Shown here: positions 50,445-58,724 of the stretch, one piece after another
Position numbering within the stretch: position 1 is the first letter of the stretch
Layout of the letters: every line of letters starts with the position of its first letter
NCBI GenBank assembly: GCA_018716975.1
Contig: DVJE01000015.1
Span: 1-64,000 of the forward strand
Direction: 5' to 3'
Length of the DNA: 64,000 nucleotides
From: Candidatus Gallacutalibacter stercoravium
Lineage (GTDB): Bacteria; Bacillota; Clostridia; Oscillospirales; Acutalibacteraceae
Program-made: the position numbers and the translations under genes
The notes under the pieces: generated by a model
The model's database searches: none
What the model was told of the DNA's origin: nothing
The model's input: the letters and a program-made list of their open reading frames with translations, nothing else

Positions 50445-51371
50445 GTGTCTTTATTTGGCAATCGTAACCTTCGAGATGAATGGAAAAAGTCTTATACGCG
50501 CCAGGTCGCCCAAGAGGCGGCCGATAAACTGAACCAATATATGAAACAACAAGTTAACCAACGTGTAAATGGAGGCTACTCCAATGAACCCAGGCAAAAT
50601 GATACCGCGTCAAATCGCGGGCCGTCGCCGGAAGGAGTGAACAACACTACCTATCACTATTCCTACCGATCGGCTAAAAAGAAAGAGGAGCCAAAGCAAT
50701 CCGCTGCGCCGCAACAACCTGCGAATATGAAAGAGATTATTAAAAAATCCGCCGCGCCGTTTTATGCGGTGGGCATTACGTGGTTGCTATATGCAGCGCT
50801 GTTGCCCATGTACCGGTGGTTTGACTTTGTTATCGCCGCGGCTGTTTCTTTGCTGGTTTATTGGTTGGCGAAAAAGATCTTTAAAGATAAAAAAATTTAC
50901 GTGCCGGTTCCCCAAGAGCCGGTGCAAACAGGCAACAGCGAAGTGGATCGCATTATTGCAGAGGGTAAGGAGTATTTGGCCCAGCTGCGCCGGGCGGATT
51001 TGGATATTCCCGATGCAAAGATATCGGCTCAGATTGTGCGTATGGAGGATATTTCGAGCAAGATCTTTGCCTTTATTGCCGAGAATCCCAACCGTGCGCC
51101 GGAAATACGCAGGTTTATGAATTATTATTTGCCCACTACGCTGAAACTGCTCAAGTCTTACCACCGGCTGGATTCCCAAGGGATCCGCGGGGAAAATATT
51201 ACGGCTACTATGCGCAATATTGAAAAAATGATGGATACGATTGTGTTGGCCTTTGAAAAGCAACTGGATAACCTGTTTCAGGATGAAGCCATGGATATTT
51301 CAACCGATATTACCGTGTTGGAAGGTATGCTGGAGCGGGAAGGCCTGACCGGCGATCCAATGAACAAATAA
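50445..51371 (+). CDS. xpaC: XpaC-family protein (5-bromo-4-chloroindolyl phosphate hydrolysis family)
   Basis: This 308-residue protein begins at a GTG. A polar N-terminal region (1-100) with a basic KKKEEPKQ stretch precedes two hydrophobic segments (about 107-145), then a long helical domain containing EVDRIIAEGKEYLAQLRRAD and MRNIEKMMDTIV. This matches XpaC, named for an indolyl-phosphate phenotype in Bacillus but without demonstrated phosphatase activity. xpaC and telA are neighbours in many Firmicutes, as here, and are linked with envelope stress or toxic-anion tolerance. Confidence 0.82.
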   Translation: MSLFGNRNLRDEWKKSYTRQVAQEAADKLNQYMKQQVNQRVNGGYSNEPRQNDTASNRGPSPEGVNNTTYHYSYRSAKKKEEPKQSAAPQQPANMKEIIKKSAAPFYAVGITWLLYAALLPMYRWFDFVIAAAVSLLVYWLAKKIFKDKKIYVPVPQEPVQTGNSEVDRIIAEGKEYLAQLRRADLDIPDAKISAQIVRMEDISSKIFAFIAENPNRAPEIRRFMNYYLPTTLKLLKSYHRLDSQGIRGENITATMRNIEKMMDTIVLAFEKQLDNLFQDEAMDISTDITVLEGMLEREGLTGDPMNK

Positions 51372-51386
51372 AAGGAGGATACCAGG

Positions 51387-52547
51387 ATGGATAAGGAGAC
51401 GAACCCTTTGGTGTTGGAGGGCTTAGACAGTGTGCCCACCCCTTCGCTCACGTTGGAGCCGGCAGAAACGCAAGAACCGATGCAGCCGGTTAAAAAAGTG
51501 GAGCCTATCGAGGCGGAAGAAGAAAAACTAACCCCGCAGGAAAAAAAGATGGTGGAGGATTTTGCCCAAAAGATAGATATTACCAACACCAGCCAGGTGC
51601 TGCAATACGGCGCGGGCGCGCAAAAGAAAATAGCGGACTTTTCTGAAACAGCCTTGGACAACGTGAAAACCAAAGATATGGGCGAAGTTGGCGAAATGCT
51701 GACCAACCTGATTGGGGAACTTAAGGGCTTTAACGCCGATGAAGAAGAAAAGGGCTTTTTGGGTATTTTTAAGCGCGCCTCCAACAAAATACAAAATATG
51801 CGGGTGAAATACGATAAGGCGTCGGCCAATGTGGAGCGCATTTGCGGCGTGTTGGAAGAGCACCAGATCCAATTGTTAAAAGATATTGCTATGCTGGATA
51901 AAATGTACGATATGAACTTAGCTTACTTTAAAGAGCTGACCATGTACATTCTGGCAGGCAAAAAGAAGCTGCAAAGTGTGCGCGATAAAGAGCTGCCCGA
52001 AGCGGTTAGCCGGGCAAAGCATTCCGGGTTACCGGAAGACGCACAAGCCGCAAACGATCTGTCGGCCATGTGCAATAGTTTTGAAAAAAAGCTGCACGAT
52101 TTGGAATTGACCCGCATGGTGTCGGTACAAATGGCGCCCCAGCTTCGTTTGGTGCAAAATAACGACTCGATGATGGCGGATAAGATCCAGTCCACTCTGG
52201 TGAATACCATACCATTGTGGAAGAGCCAGATGGTGCTGGCGTTGGGGATCGCCCATTCGCAGCAGGCGATCGCCGCCCAGCGTGAAGTAACCGATATGAC
52301 CAATGAATTGCTTCGCAAAAATGCCGATACGCTTAAAATGGGCACTATTGAGGCGGCCAAAGAGTCTGAGCGCGGTATTGTGGATATCGAAACCTTGCAA
52401 CACACCAACGAGCAGTTAATCTCTACTTTAGATGAAGTGTTCCAAATTCAGCAAGAAGGCCGTCAAAAGCGGCATGACGCCGAGATTGAACTGCAGCGCA
52501 TTGAGGGCGAGCTAAAGCAAAAGCTGCTGGATGTGCGCGGCCAGTAA
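51387..52547 (+). CDS. telA: Toxic anion resistance protein TelA family
   Basis: This 386-residue, soluble, largely alpha-helical protein matches TelA. Conserved parts include FAQKIDITNTSQVLQYGAGAQ near residue 55, FLGIFKRASNKIQNM, and a C-terminal helical stretch with IGIAHSQQAIAAQREVTDMTN-like sequence (here LALGIAHSQQAIAA). An acidic, proline-containing N-terminus (1-45) precedes the domain. Family members affect tolerance to tellurite, some antibiotics and nisin, by unknown means. AAAGGAGG lies before the ATG, 15 nt after xpaC. Confidence 0.9.
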   Translation: MDKETNPLVLEGLDSVPTPSLTLEPAETQEPMQPVKKVEPIEAEEEKLTPQEKKMVEDFAQKIDITNTSQVLQYGAGAQKKIADFSETALDNVKTKDMGEVGEMLTNLIGELKGFNADEEEKGFLGIFKRASNKIQNMRVKYDKASANVERICGVLEEHQIQLLKDIAMLDKMYDMNLAYFKELTMYILAGKKKLQSVRDKELPEAVSRAKHSGLPEDAQAANDLSAMCNSFEKKLHDLELTRMVSVQMAPQLRLVQNNDSMMADKIQSTLVNTIPLWKSQMVLALGIAHSQQAIAAQREVTDMTNELLRKNADTLKMGTIEAAKESERGIVDIETLQHTNEQLISTLDEVFQIQQEGRQKRHDAEIELQRIEGELKQKLLDVRGQ

Positions 52548-52612
52548 AACCTAACAACGGCCTATCGAGAAAAAGGAGGTTAAACCGGCCCCGGCCGGTG
52601 CCGGCTCTATCA

Positions 52613-53161
52613 ATGAAAGCATTAAAAAACAGAAAAGTTGCAGTGGTTATCATGATCTGCATGATCCTCGTTTCTGTGCTGATAGGCAGCAGCCGCTCCC
52701 TAAGCCAGCTGGCAGGGCAGGTGAACGATGCCTTTTATCAGGGCGTGAATGGCGACGGGCTTTCGATTCAAAATGACTTGCAGCAGCGCATGAACGACGC
52801 TTACAACCTGGTGGTAGTGGGGCGCCGGTATTTGCAGGAGGATGACGCTGCTATTACGCAGGTGCTTACGGCACGAGAGGCGCTTGCCAATGCGCAAACG
52901 CCATCTGAAAAATACCAAAAGAATAACGACCTTACTGCTGCCACCACTGAGCTTTACTATAAACTGCAAGAACAGCAGCTTAGCGAAAAAGATGCGCAGT
53001 ATAATTCTCAACTTTATGCAGAGCTATCTTCGCGCAATACCACCATTCAAAACGATGGATACAACCAGATGGCGGAGGATTTTAACCGCACCTTGCAGCA
53101 GTTCCCGGCTAATTTGTTAAGTAAGGTGGTTTTTGTGCAGCCGGCTGAACTGTTTCGGTAA
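52613..53161 (+). CDS. LemA-family membrane protein
   Basis: This 182-residue protein has an N-terminal membrane anchor (about 9-26) followed by helical LemA-like sequence (RMNDAYNLVVVGRRYL; DLTAATTELYYKLQEQQL). LemA genes often precede TPM-domain genes, as here. The AAAAGGAGGT at 52571-52580 is over 30 nt from ATG 52613, and a GC-rich hairpin ACCGGCC/GGCCGGT (52584-52599) fills the gap. Folding would bring the site to a normal distance. A GTG at 52598 lies at the foot of that hairpin. Start confidence is moderate. Confidence 0.75.
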   Translation: MKALKNRKVAVVIMICMILVSVLIGSSRSLSQLAGQVNDAFYQGVNGDGLSIQNDLQQRMNDAYNLVVVGRRYLQEDDAAITQVLTAREALANAQTPSEKYQKNNDLTAATTELYYKLQEQQLSEKDAQYNSQLYAELSSRNTTIQNDGYNQMAEDFNRTLQQFPANLLSKVVFVQPAELFR

Positions 53162-53212
53162 GGTTTTGCATTGCGGTAGGGGATTAAGGCAATGAGCGGG
53201 AGGATATCGCCT

Positions 53213-54118
53213 GTGAAGAAATGGAGCTTAAGGTTTTGTACGCTGGCCATGGCGATTGCGCTTTTTTTGGCCACGGCTGTAACTGCCTTTGCAGTGGTAG
53301 AGCCCACAGAGCAGTTTTATGTGGCCGATTACGCCAATGTGCTACAGCAAGATACCAAAGACGATATTGTTGAAAAAAACGCTGTGCTGTACGAGCAAAC
53401 CGGTGCCCAGATTGTGGTAGTTACTGTGGATTTTTTGGACGGTATGGCAATTGAAGACTACGCGTTGGAACTTTTTAACGAGTGGGGGATCGGTTCGGCC
53501 GAAAAGAACAACGGCGTTTTGCTTTTGCTCGCCATTGGGGAAGAAAATTATTGGGTGTTGCAGGGCAAAGGGATTGAGCCGTACCTTTCCAGCGCCACTT
53601 TAAAGGGAATTTTAGATGAGTCGCTGGAACCGGATTTTGCCAAAGGGGATTATGACGCCGGCGTGCAAAAAACCTTTACGGCATTGCTGCAAGAGGTGGA
53701 AGAAATCTATGCAGGCGATACGTCTTTACCGTATACTGCCTCTCGCTATGAACCCTATGAGCCTTATGAAGAATATGAAACCCGAGCCTTCCGTTTTAGT
53801 ATGGGGCAGATGATCGGCCTGGTGGTAGTGCTCATTTTGGTAGTTTACGTCATAACGCGTTTCGCAGGCCGGGGTGGAGGATGCTGTTTATTCCCTATTT
53901 TTATCGGAGGGAGAAGGCCACGCCCTCCGCGGCCACCTTTTAGAGGAGGCTTTGGTCCGCGGCCGCCGCGTCCTCCTAGGCCTCCTTTTGGCGGCGGTTT
54001 CGGCGGCCATGGTAGCCGCGGTGGCTTCGGCGGTGGAGCAGGCCGGGGCGGTTTTGGCGGCGGTTCCCACAGAGGCGGAGGAGGTTCTTCACGCGGAGGG
54101 GGAGCAGGCCGGGGATAG
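53213..54118 (+). CDS. TPM-domain (YgcG-like) membrane protein with Gly/Arg-rich tail
   Basis: This is a 301-residue exported protein. A signal peptide precedes a TPM domain (about 30-165) with FYVADYANVL, QIVVVTVDFLDG and LELFNEWGIGS, and KNNGVLLLLAIGEE. A Tyr/Glu-rich linker leads to one membrane helix, then a cytoplasmic tail of Pro-Arg followed by Gly-Arg-Ser-rich repeats. The GTG at 53213 has GGGAGG 9 nt upstream; the earlier in-frame ATG at 53192 has a poor site. TPM proteins are linked to photosystem repair in plants and to envelope functions in bacteria; here it is paired with LemA and TelA. Confidence 0.82.
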   Translation: MKKWSLRFCTLAMAIALFLATAVTAFAVVEPTEQFYVADYANVLQQDTKDDIVEKNAVLYEQTGAQIVVVTVDFLDGMAIEDYALELFNEWGIGSAEKNNGVLLLLAIGEENYWVLQGKGIEPYLSSATLKGILDESLEPDFAKGDYDAGVQKTFTALLQEVEEIYAGDTSLPYTASRYEPYEPYEEYETRAFRFSMGQMIGLVVVLILVVYVITRFAGRGGGCCLFPIFIGGRRPRPPRPPFRGGFGPRPPRPPRPPFGGGFGGHGSRGGFGGGAGRGGFGGGSHRGGGGSSRGGGAGRG

Positions 54119-54172
54119 CCCGGTTATCAGCTATTTGTGCAGCGCAAAAGAAAATATGACTTGTTTTCTTCA

Positions 54173-54198
54173 AAGCCGGGGTATGCCCCGGCTTCTTT
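54173..54198 (+). terminator. Terminator after the TPM gene
   Basis: AAGCCGGGG pairs with CCCCGGCTT around a TATG loop and is followed by CTTT. Confidence 0.7.
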
Positions 54199-54290
54199 GC
54201 CGCCTTTGCTTCCAATTGTTCGCCGGTAAGCTTGCAGTCCGAATAAACATGCTCTTTCAAAAAAGGAACGTTTCAGTAAGAAAGTTATAG

Positions 54291-54330
54291 AAAAGGCCAC
54301 GGCAGGGTGTTTGCCCTATCGTGGCCTTTT
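54291..54330. terminator. Bidirectional terminator before spoIVA end
   Basis: AAAAGGCCACG and CGTGGCCTTTT (54291-54301 and 54320-54330) are perfect complements with a partly paired loop (AGGG/CCCT). It can end spoIVA transcripts on the minus strand and read-through from the TPM operon. Confidence 0.75.
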
Positions 54331-54398
54331 CACTATGCTGTTTAATAACCTGTTGTAAGCTAGAGCCCCGCTTGGTAACAAAAAGAGGAAGCGGTGCG

Positions 54399-55877
54399 TT
54401 ACAGAATAATGCAGATAAGCCCGTTGCAGCCGTCATTGATAATCCGTTCAATTGTTTCTTTGATTTTATCCCGAGCGTCGGCGGGCATACGGTATAGTTT
54501 GTTATGCAGCCCTTCGTTAACCAGCTCGTGAAGGTTTTTGCCAAAGATATTGGATTCCCAGATTTTGGCTGGGTTTTCTTCAAATTCTTTAAGCAAATAC
54601 ATCACCAGCTCTTCTGATTGCTGCTCAGAGCCGACAATGGGCGTTACCTCGGTGGTAATACTGGTGCGCAGCATGTGGATAGAGGGGGCGCCGGCCTTGA
54701 GCCGGATACCAAATTTGCCCCCTTGCTTTACAATCTCGGGTTCCTCCAAAGTGAGCTCGTCGATAGAAGGCATCACGATGCCGTAGCCGGTTTGCATAAC
54801 GTCGTCATAGGCGGCGCTGATTTTCTCAAACTTTTTCTTAACAGCCGCCAACTCCAGCACGCAATCCAACAAACCGCCCTCATCTTCAATATCCAGCCCG
54901 GTTTTTTCACCCAATACCTTATAAAAAAGGTTCGGATGCAGTTGGATAGAGAGGCGCGCTCTTCCGCTGCCCAGGTCTAGGCCAATGGTTTCCGCTCGCT
55001 TGATATGCTCGCAGGCGGCTATTTCATGGCTGATATTTTGTACCTGGCTGATTTTTTCCACCTGTTGTGCGGCGTTTTGAATGGCGCTGAATACCGCTGA
55101 GCGTAGCCAATGTTCTTTATCTAGGGTGGAAATCCAACGCGGCATTTCAACACAGATCTCTTTTACCGGGAATTCAAATAGGATACTGGCGAGGATCCGC
55201 TTGATTTCATTTTCATCCAGATCCATACAGCTGGCGGGAACAATGGGCACCTCATATTTTTGACTCATTTGTGCAGCCAGTTCCTGCACCTGCTCTGAAT
55301 TGGGATATAGGCTGTTGAGCAAGACGGCAAAAGGCTTGTTAAGCTCTTTTAGCTCTTGTATTACCCGCTCTTCCGCTTCCTCGTATTCTTCGCGGGGAAT
55401 ATCTGTGATGGATCCGTCGGTAGTAACCACTAGTCCAATGGTGGAATGATCGGTAATCACCTTTTTGGTGCCGATTTCTGCCGCCATATTAAAGGGGATA
55501 GGCTCTTCAAACCAAGGGGTTTTCACCATGCGCGGGGCTTCGTCCTCAATGTAACCCAAAGCGCTGGGCACAATATAGCCCACGCAGTCGATCATACGCA
55601 CCCGAAAAGAGGCGTTGTTTTCCAAGTGGACTTCCACGGCTTCTTCGGGTATAAACTTGGGCTCTGTGGTCATAATGGTGCGCCCCGAGGCCGATTGGGG
55701 CATTTCATCTACGGTGCGGTCCTTTTGAAAGCCGCTATCCATATTAGGGATTACCAACGTATCCATAAAACGCTTAATAAATGTAGATTTACCGGTGCGC
55801 ACCGGGCCTACCACGCCGATATAGATATCTCCGTTTGTGCGCTGGGATATATCCTTGTATATATTTCGTTCTTCCAC
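54399..55877 (-). CDS. spoIVA: Stage IV sporulation protein A (spore coat ATPase)
   Basis: This is the 492-residue SpoIVA, a TRAFAC-class ATPase that polymerises on the forespore surface to form the basement layer of the spore coat. The N-terminus reads IYKDISQRTNGDIYIGVVG, and the P-loop GPVRTGKSTF lies near residues 25-34. The C-terminal hydrophobic anchor region is normal length. The start is GTG 55877 behind AAGAGG. It follows sipL on the same strand with a 147-nt gap containing a large hairpin. Expression is expected under the mother-cell factor sigma-E. Confidence 0.96.
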   Translation of the reverse strand: MEERNIYKDISQRTNGDIYIGVVGPVRTGKSTFIKRFMDTLVIPNMDSGFQKDRTVDEMPQSASGRTIMTTEPKFIPEEAVEVHLENNASFRVRMIDCVGYIVPSALGYIEDEAPRMVKTPWFEEPIPFNMAAEIGTKKVITDHSTIGLVVTTDGSITDIPREEYEEAEERVIQELKELNKPFAVLLNSLYPNSEQVQELAAQMSQKYEVPIVPASCMDLDENEIKRILASILFEFPVKEICVEMPRWISTLDKEHWLRSAVFSAIQNAAQQVEKISQVQNISHEIAACEHIKRAETIGLDLGSGRARLSIQLHPNLFYKVLGEKTGLDIEDEGGLLDCVLELAAVKKKFEKISAAYDDVMQTGYGIVMPSIDELTLEEPEIVKQGGKFGIRLKAGAPSIHMLRTSITTEVTPIVGSEQQSEELVMYLLKEFEENPAKIWESNIFGKNLHELVNEGLHNKLYRMPADARDKIKETIERIINDGCNGLICIIL

Positions 55878-55892
55878 AAGAAACCTCTTTTC

Positions 55893-55949
55893 TCCGCCGA
55901 ATCTTTGGGATTCTTTGCTTGTTATGACGCAAAGATCACTTTCGGCGGA
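55893..55949 (-). promoter_or_regulatory. Hairpin in the spoIVA leader
   Basis: TCCGCCGAA (55893-55901) pairs with TTCGGCGGA (55941-55949), with inner CTTTG/CAAAG pairing. It lies a few bases upstream of the spoIVA ribosome binding site and has no U-tract, so it is more likely a leader structure or processing site than a terminator. Confidence 0.4.
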
Positions 55950-56024
55950 AAATGAGCTTTGCTCTCAGCGTACCGTTTTAATAGAAAGTGAATCCGGTAA
56001 CCCGAAAGGGATAAGCCGTTGGTA

Positions 56025-57563
56025 TTATACGGGAATCAACAGCATTTGGCGGTTTTCCAGCACCTCCTCAGTCAAATTGTTTTCTTGCAGAATTGCTTCG
56101 GCTGAGGTGCAGTAATCGCGCGCGATATTCCAAATCTTTTCGCCGGCGTCGGCGTAGTAGATGATCAAAGAAGCGCTTTCATCCCGAGCGCGCGGCTTGG
56201 TTTCGTCCGCTGAGGCGGCAGCAACCACTTGACAGGTTTCTGAGCGGAATACAAAGGCCTGCAAGCCCAGTTCGGCGCGGATTTCGATACCGGTGCCGCC
56301 CAAAAGGCGGTAACTGATAGATAGCATAGCCGCCTCGGCTTCACAGCGCAGGTTGCCGATTGCCTCGGACCATTCCCGTGCGTAGGTAAAATCAAACATC
56401 TTTTCCAGGTAAACGGGCTCTTCTTCTTGATTGAGAGCGAGTATGCAAATATTGAATTTGCCTTTGTAGATCAGCTGCCCGCCTTCTACTTGAGCGGTTG
56501 CGCTGCGAATTTCATTCCAAGCGTCTATCACCCTGGAAATGCCGGCTTCTCCAACCTCTACGGTATTTTTGCAAACATAATTGTCGTGCAGTGCGCCGGT
56601 CATGCTCTCTAGGCGGATTTGCTCGTATTCCAGTTGCAAGTCATAGCAGGTAGAGTAAGCGTCTGTTACCAGGTTTAAGGTGGTCTGTGCGTAGGCGATA
56701 ACCGTGGCAGTTAAACGAATATCGGCTTCTAACAGGCTATCCTGGCCGTCGCTGTCGGAGCGGATTTGCAGGGAGGCCGAGAGAATATCCAGATGAGCTT
56801 CGCATAGCCCGCCGTCATCAATACCCTCCACATCCACAATCTGGCTGACAGGAATGGTATATTCCATAGTTTCCAGCTCGCCGGAATCCATGTTGCCAGC
56901 ATACAGGGTCTTTATGAGGATATTGCCTTTTAAAATTACCTTATTGGCAATCGCCTTATAATCTTCCATTACAGCGCACACATCGGTGCGCACAATGGAT
57001 TCTGCTTCTGGCTTTCCTTGACCGATTTCTAAAACTTCGCTAACAGTAAACTGCTGTTGGCTGATACCGGTAACCGATCCGGTTTGCACCGGCTTAACTT
57101 TTTGTTGAATGTCATCGCCGGGGATGGAACAAACAATGTCTTGCTCAACACGGCTGAGAACACGCGCGCAGATAGAAAAAGCGCCGTGGATATCCAGTTT
57201 TCGTGGGCTTACTGCGCGGCAGTTTACATATTCCACCTGGGTTTTGGTGAGCGCTACGGCGTTTTGCGGCGATTTTTTCAGATTGAGCGAGGCCGAAAAG
57301 GATTCCGTATGCTCGCAGCAGCGCACAGCAGCCCTGTCTTCGTCCAGATAAAGGAGCTTGACCGTTACGTTTCCTTCGATCTCAAGGCGATCGCCGGAAA
57401 TACTGCGGCTATGGATTCGTGGATAGACCTGGCATTTTAGGATTCGTTGGATATCGGGGCAATAGTCGGGCAGGGTAAAGTCTAAATCCACCGGCTGCTC
57501 TTGCACTCCGTCAAACACTGTTTCGCAAACAGCCAGTGCCTCCTTGGTTACGTGATAATCCAT
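56025..57563 (-). CDS. sipL: SipL-like spore coat morphogenetic protein (DUF3794 + LysM)
   Basis: This 512-residue protein has DUF3794 repeats (the first includes DFTLPDYCPDIQRILKC near 27-43) and a C-terminal LysM domain (about 465-510: YYADAGEKIWNIARDYCTSAEAILQENN). This is the architecture of Clostridioides difficile SipL, which binds SpoIVA through its LysM domain and is needed to assemble the coat. Direct adjacency to spoIVA supports the identification. AAAGGAGAG precedes the ATG. A possible sigma-E-like promoter lies about 35-60 nt upstream but is weakly supported. Confidence 0.87.
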   Translation of the reverse strand: MDYHVTKEALAVCETVFDGVQEQPVDLDFTLPDYCPDIQRILKCQVYPRIHSRSISGDRLEIEGNVTVKLLYLDEDRAAVRCCEHTESFSASLNLKKSPQNAVALTKTQVEYVNCRAVSPRKLDIHGAFSICARVLSRVEQDIVCSIPGDDIQQKVKPVQTGSVTGISQQQFTVSEVLEIGQGKPEAESIVRTDVCAVMEDYKAIANKVILKGNILIKTLYAGNMDSGELETMEYTIPVSQIVDVEGIDDGGLCEAHLDILSASLQIRSDSDGQDSLLEADIRLTATVIAYAQTTLNLVTDAYSTCYDLQLEYEQIRLESMTGALHDNYVCKNTVEVGEAGISRVIDAWNEIRSATAQVEGGQLIYKGKFNICILALNQEEEPVYLEKMFDFTYAREWSEAIGNLRCEAEAAMLSISYRLLGGTGIEIRAELGLQAFVFRSETCQVVAAASADETKPRARDESASLIIYYADAGEKIWNIARDYCTSAEAILQENNLTEEVLENRQMLLIPV

Positions 57564-57653
57564 TTTTCGTTTCTCTCCTTTTTCTGTTTCTACCCCATGT
57601 GTATTCGCTATACAGATAGGATATGCCCCAATTTACCGGCGAAAAAGCGCAAC

Positions 57654-57682
57654 AAAAAAGAGCCTTGTAAAGCAAGGCTCTT
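57654..57682 (-). terminator. Rho-independent terminator
   Basis: GAGCCTTG pairs with CAAGGCTC around a 5-nt loop. On the minus strand it is followed by a T6 tract. It ends the gene at 57716-58657 and separates it from sipL. Confidence 0.8.
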
Positions 57683-57715
57683 AACGTTTGCAAGAGTAGA
57701 CACGACGGCTGTCGG

Positions 57716-58657
57716 TTAAGCAAAATATTGTGCAATGGCTTCTTCATCGCGCGGCGCAGGCCGGGGGCCGGGGGCTGGAAATACCGACCAATTTTCCACA
57801 TGCTTTATTGTCTCTTGGGGTTCCACATGGTAAAGGGGGCTAAAGGTTTCTATTTCTAATAGGTTGTCATCTACATAGGCTTCAAAAGAACAGCCAAAGT
57901 CGGTGTAGCGCACGTCTTTGTTGTGCACATAACGTTTGGTGAACACCATGCCTTGGTTTACATAGGCGCACCATCCGGCAAAGTTGTTGCAGCCCACCTT
58001 AAACCGGTTGCTGTTTTTACCGGCGCCCTGCACCTGATTTTGCTGCAATGTTATATAACGATCGCCCATATAAAACCTGTCATCGTTAATATGGGAGTAT
58101 GGCCAAAAGGCAAAAGCACGGTTGGCCAATAACGTGTCTTTTTCAGGATTTTGCGGCACATACAGCGTGCCGCCCGGCGCCATAGCGGTAATACCCCAAA
58201 GGGCAAACTGGCGCTTTTTATCAGAACAGTTTTGCCCTGCATGCAGAATCATAACATCTTGCGCCTGAGGCGCCATCATGATTTCTAAGCTTAGCTGTAT
58301 CTCGCTAGGCCGCTGACAGGGCGGGGTAAAACGAACGCCGTCGGGCAACAAAGAGTAAATAACAGGCTCATTGTCTGGGTAATAGCTTTCGGGTATTTGT
58401 TCGGGGGCCAACCAAAGGCGGTGCCCGCCGTATAGATGGTAACAAGAGCCCGGTCCAAAAACCTTGTCAAACGCTTCCCCTTGTTCGGTGTAGAGATCGG
58501 CGTTGTCTTGATAAAGCAAGTTTGGGCCGCCGTCAGGCCCAAACCAGATAATACGGGGGCCTACGTCAATCGTTACCAAGAGATTGAGCTTGCCGTTGTT
58601 CATGCTTAGGCATTTGCCGTAATTTTTTAATTGTACTTCTTTGATCTCGATAGACAA
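57716..58657 (-). CDS. DUF4380-like protein, aldose-epimerase-like fold
   Basis: This 313-residue soluble, beta-rich protein reads as a carbohydrate-binding beta-sandwich of the galactose-mutarotase type. Features include VTIDVGPRIIWFG near the N-terminus, YGGHRLWLAPEQIP in the middle and FSPLYHVEPQETIKHVENW near the end; the GGHRLW block is what I associate with DUF4380. The frame extends to 58705, but AAAGGAAG fits a TTG start at 58657. Catalytic His/Glu residues of true mutarotases cannot be assigned with confidence. It lies between a terminator and tmcAL. Confidence 0.65.
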   Translation of the reverse strand: MSIEIKEVQLKNYGKCLSMNNGKLNLLVTIDVGPRIIWFGPDGGPNLLYQDNADLYTEQGEAFDKVFGPGSCYHLYGGHRLWLAPEQIPESYYPDNEPVIYSLLPDGVRFTPPCQRPSEIQLSLEIMMAPQAQDVMILHAGQNCSDKKRQFALWGITAMAPGGTLYVPQNPEKDTLLANRAFAFWPYSHINDDRFYMGDRYITLQQNQVQGAGKNSNRFKVGCNNFAGWCAYVNQGMVFTKRYVHNKDVRYTDFGCSFEAYVDDNLLEIETFSPLYHVEPQETIKHVENWSVFPAPGPRPAPRDEEAIAQYFA

Positions 58658-58724
58658 AACAGGCACTTCCTTTCCGAACAGACAAATCAAACTGGCCCAG
58701 CGCATACGGCCGGAATACCGCAGC

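Noticed and set aside
53874-54290. 138-codon forward ORF
   Set aside because: Out-of-frame reading of the Gly/Arg-rich tail of the TPM gene.
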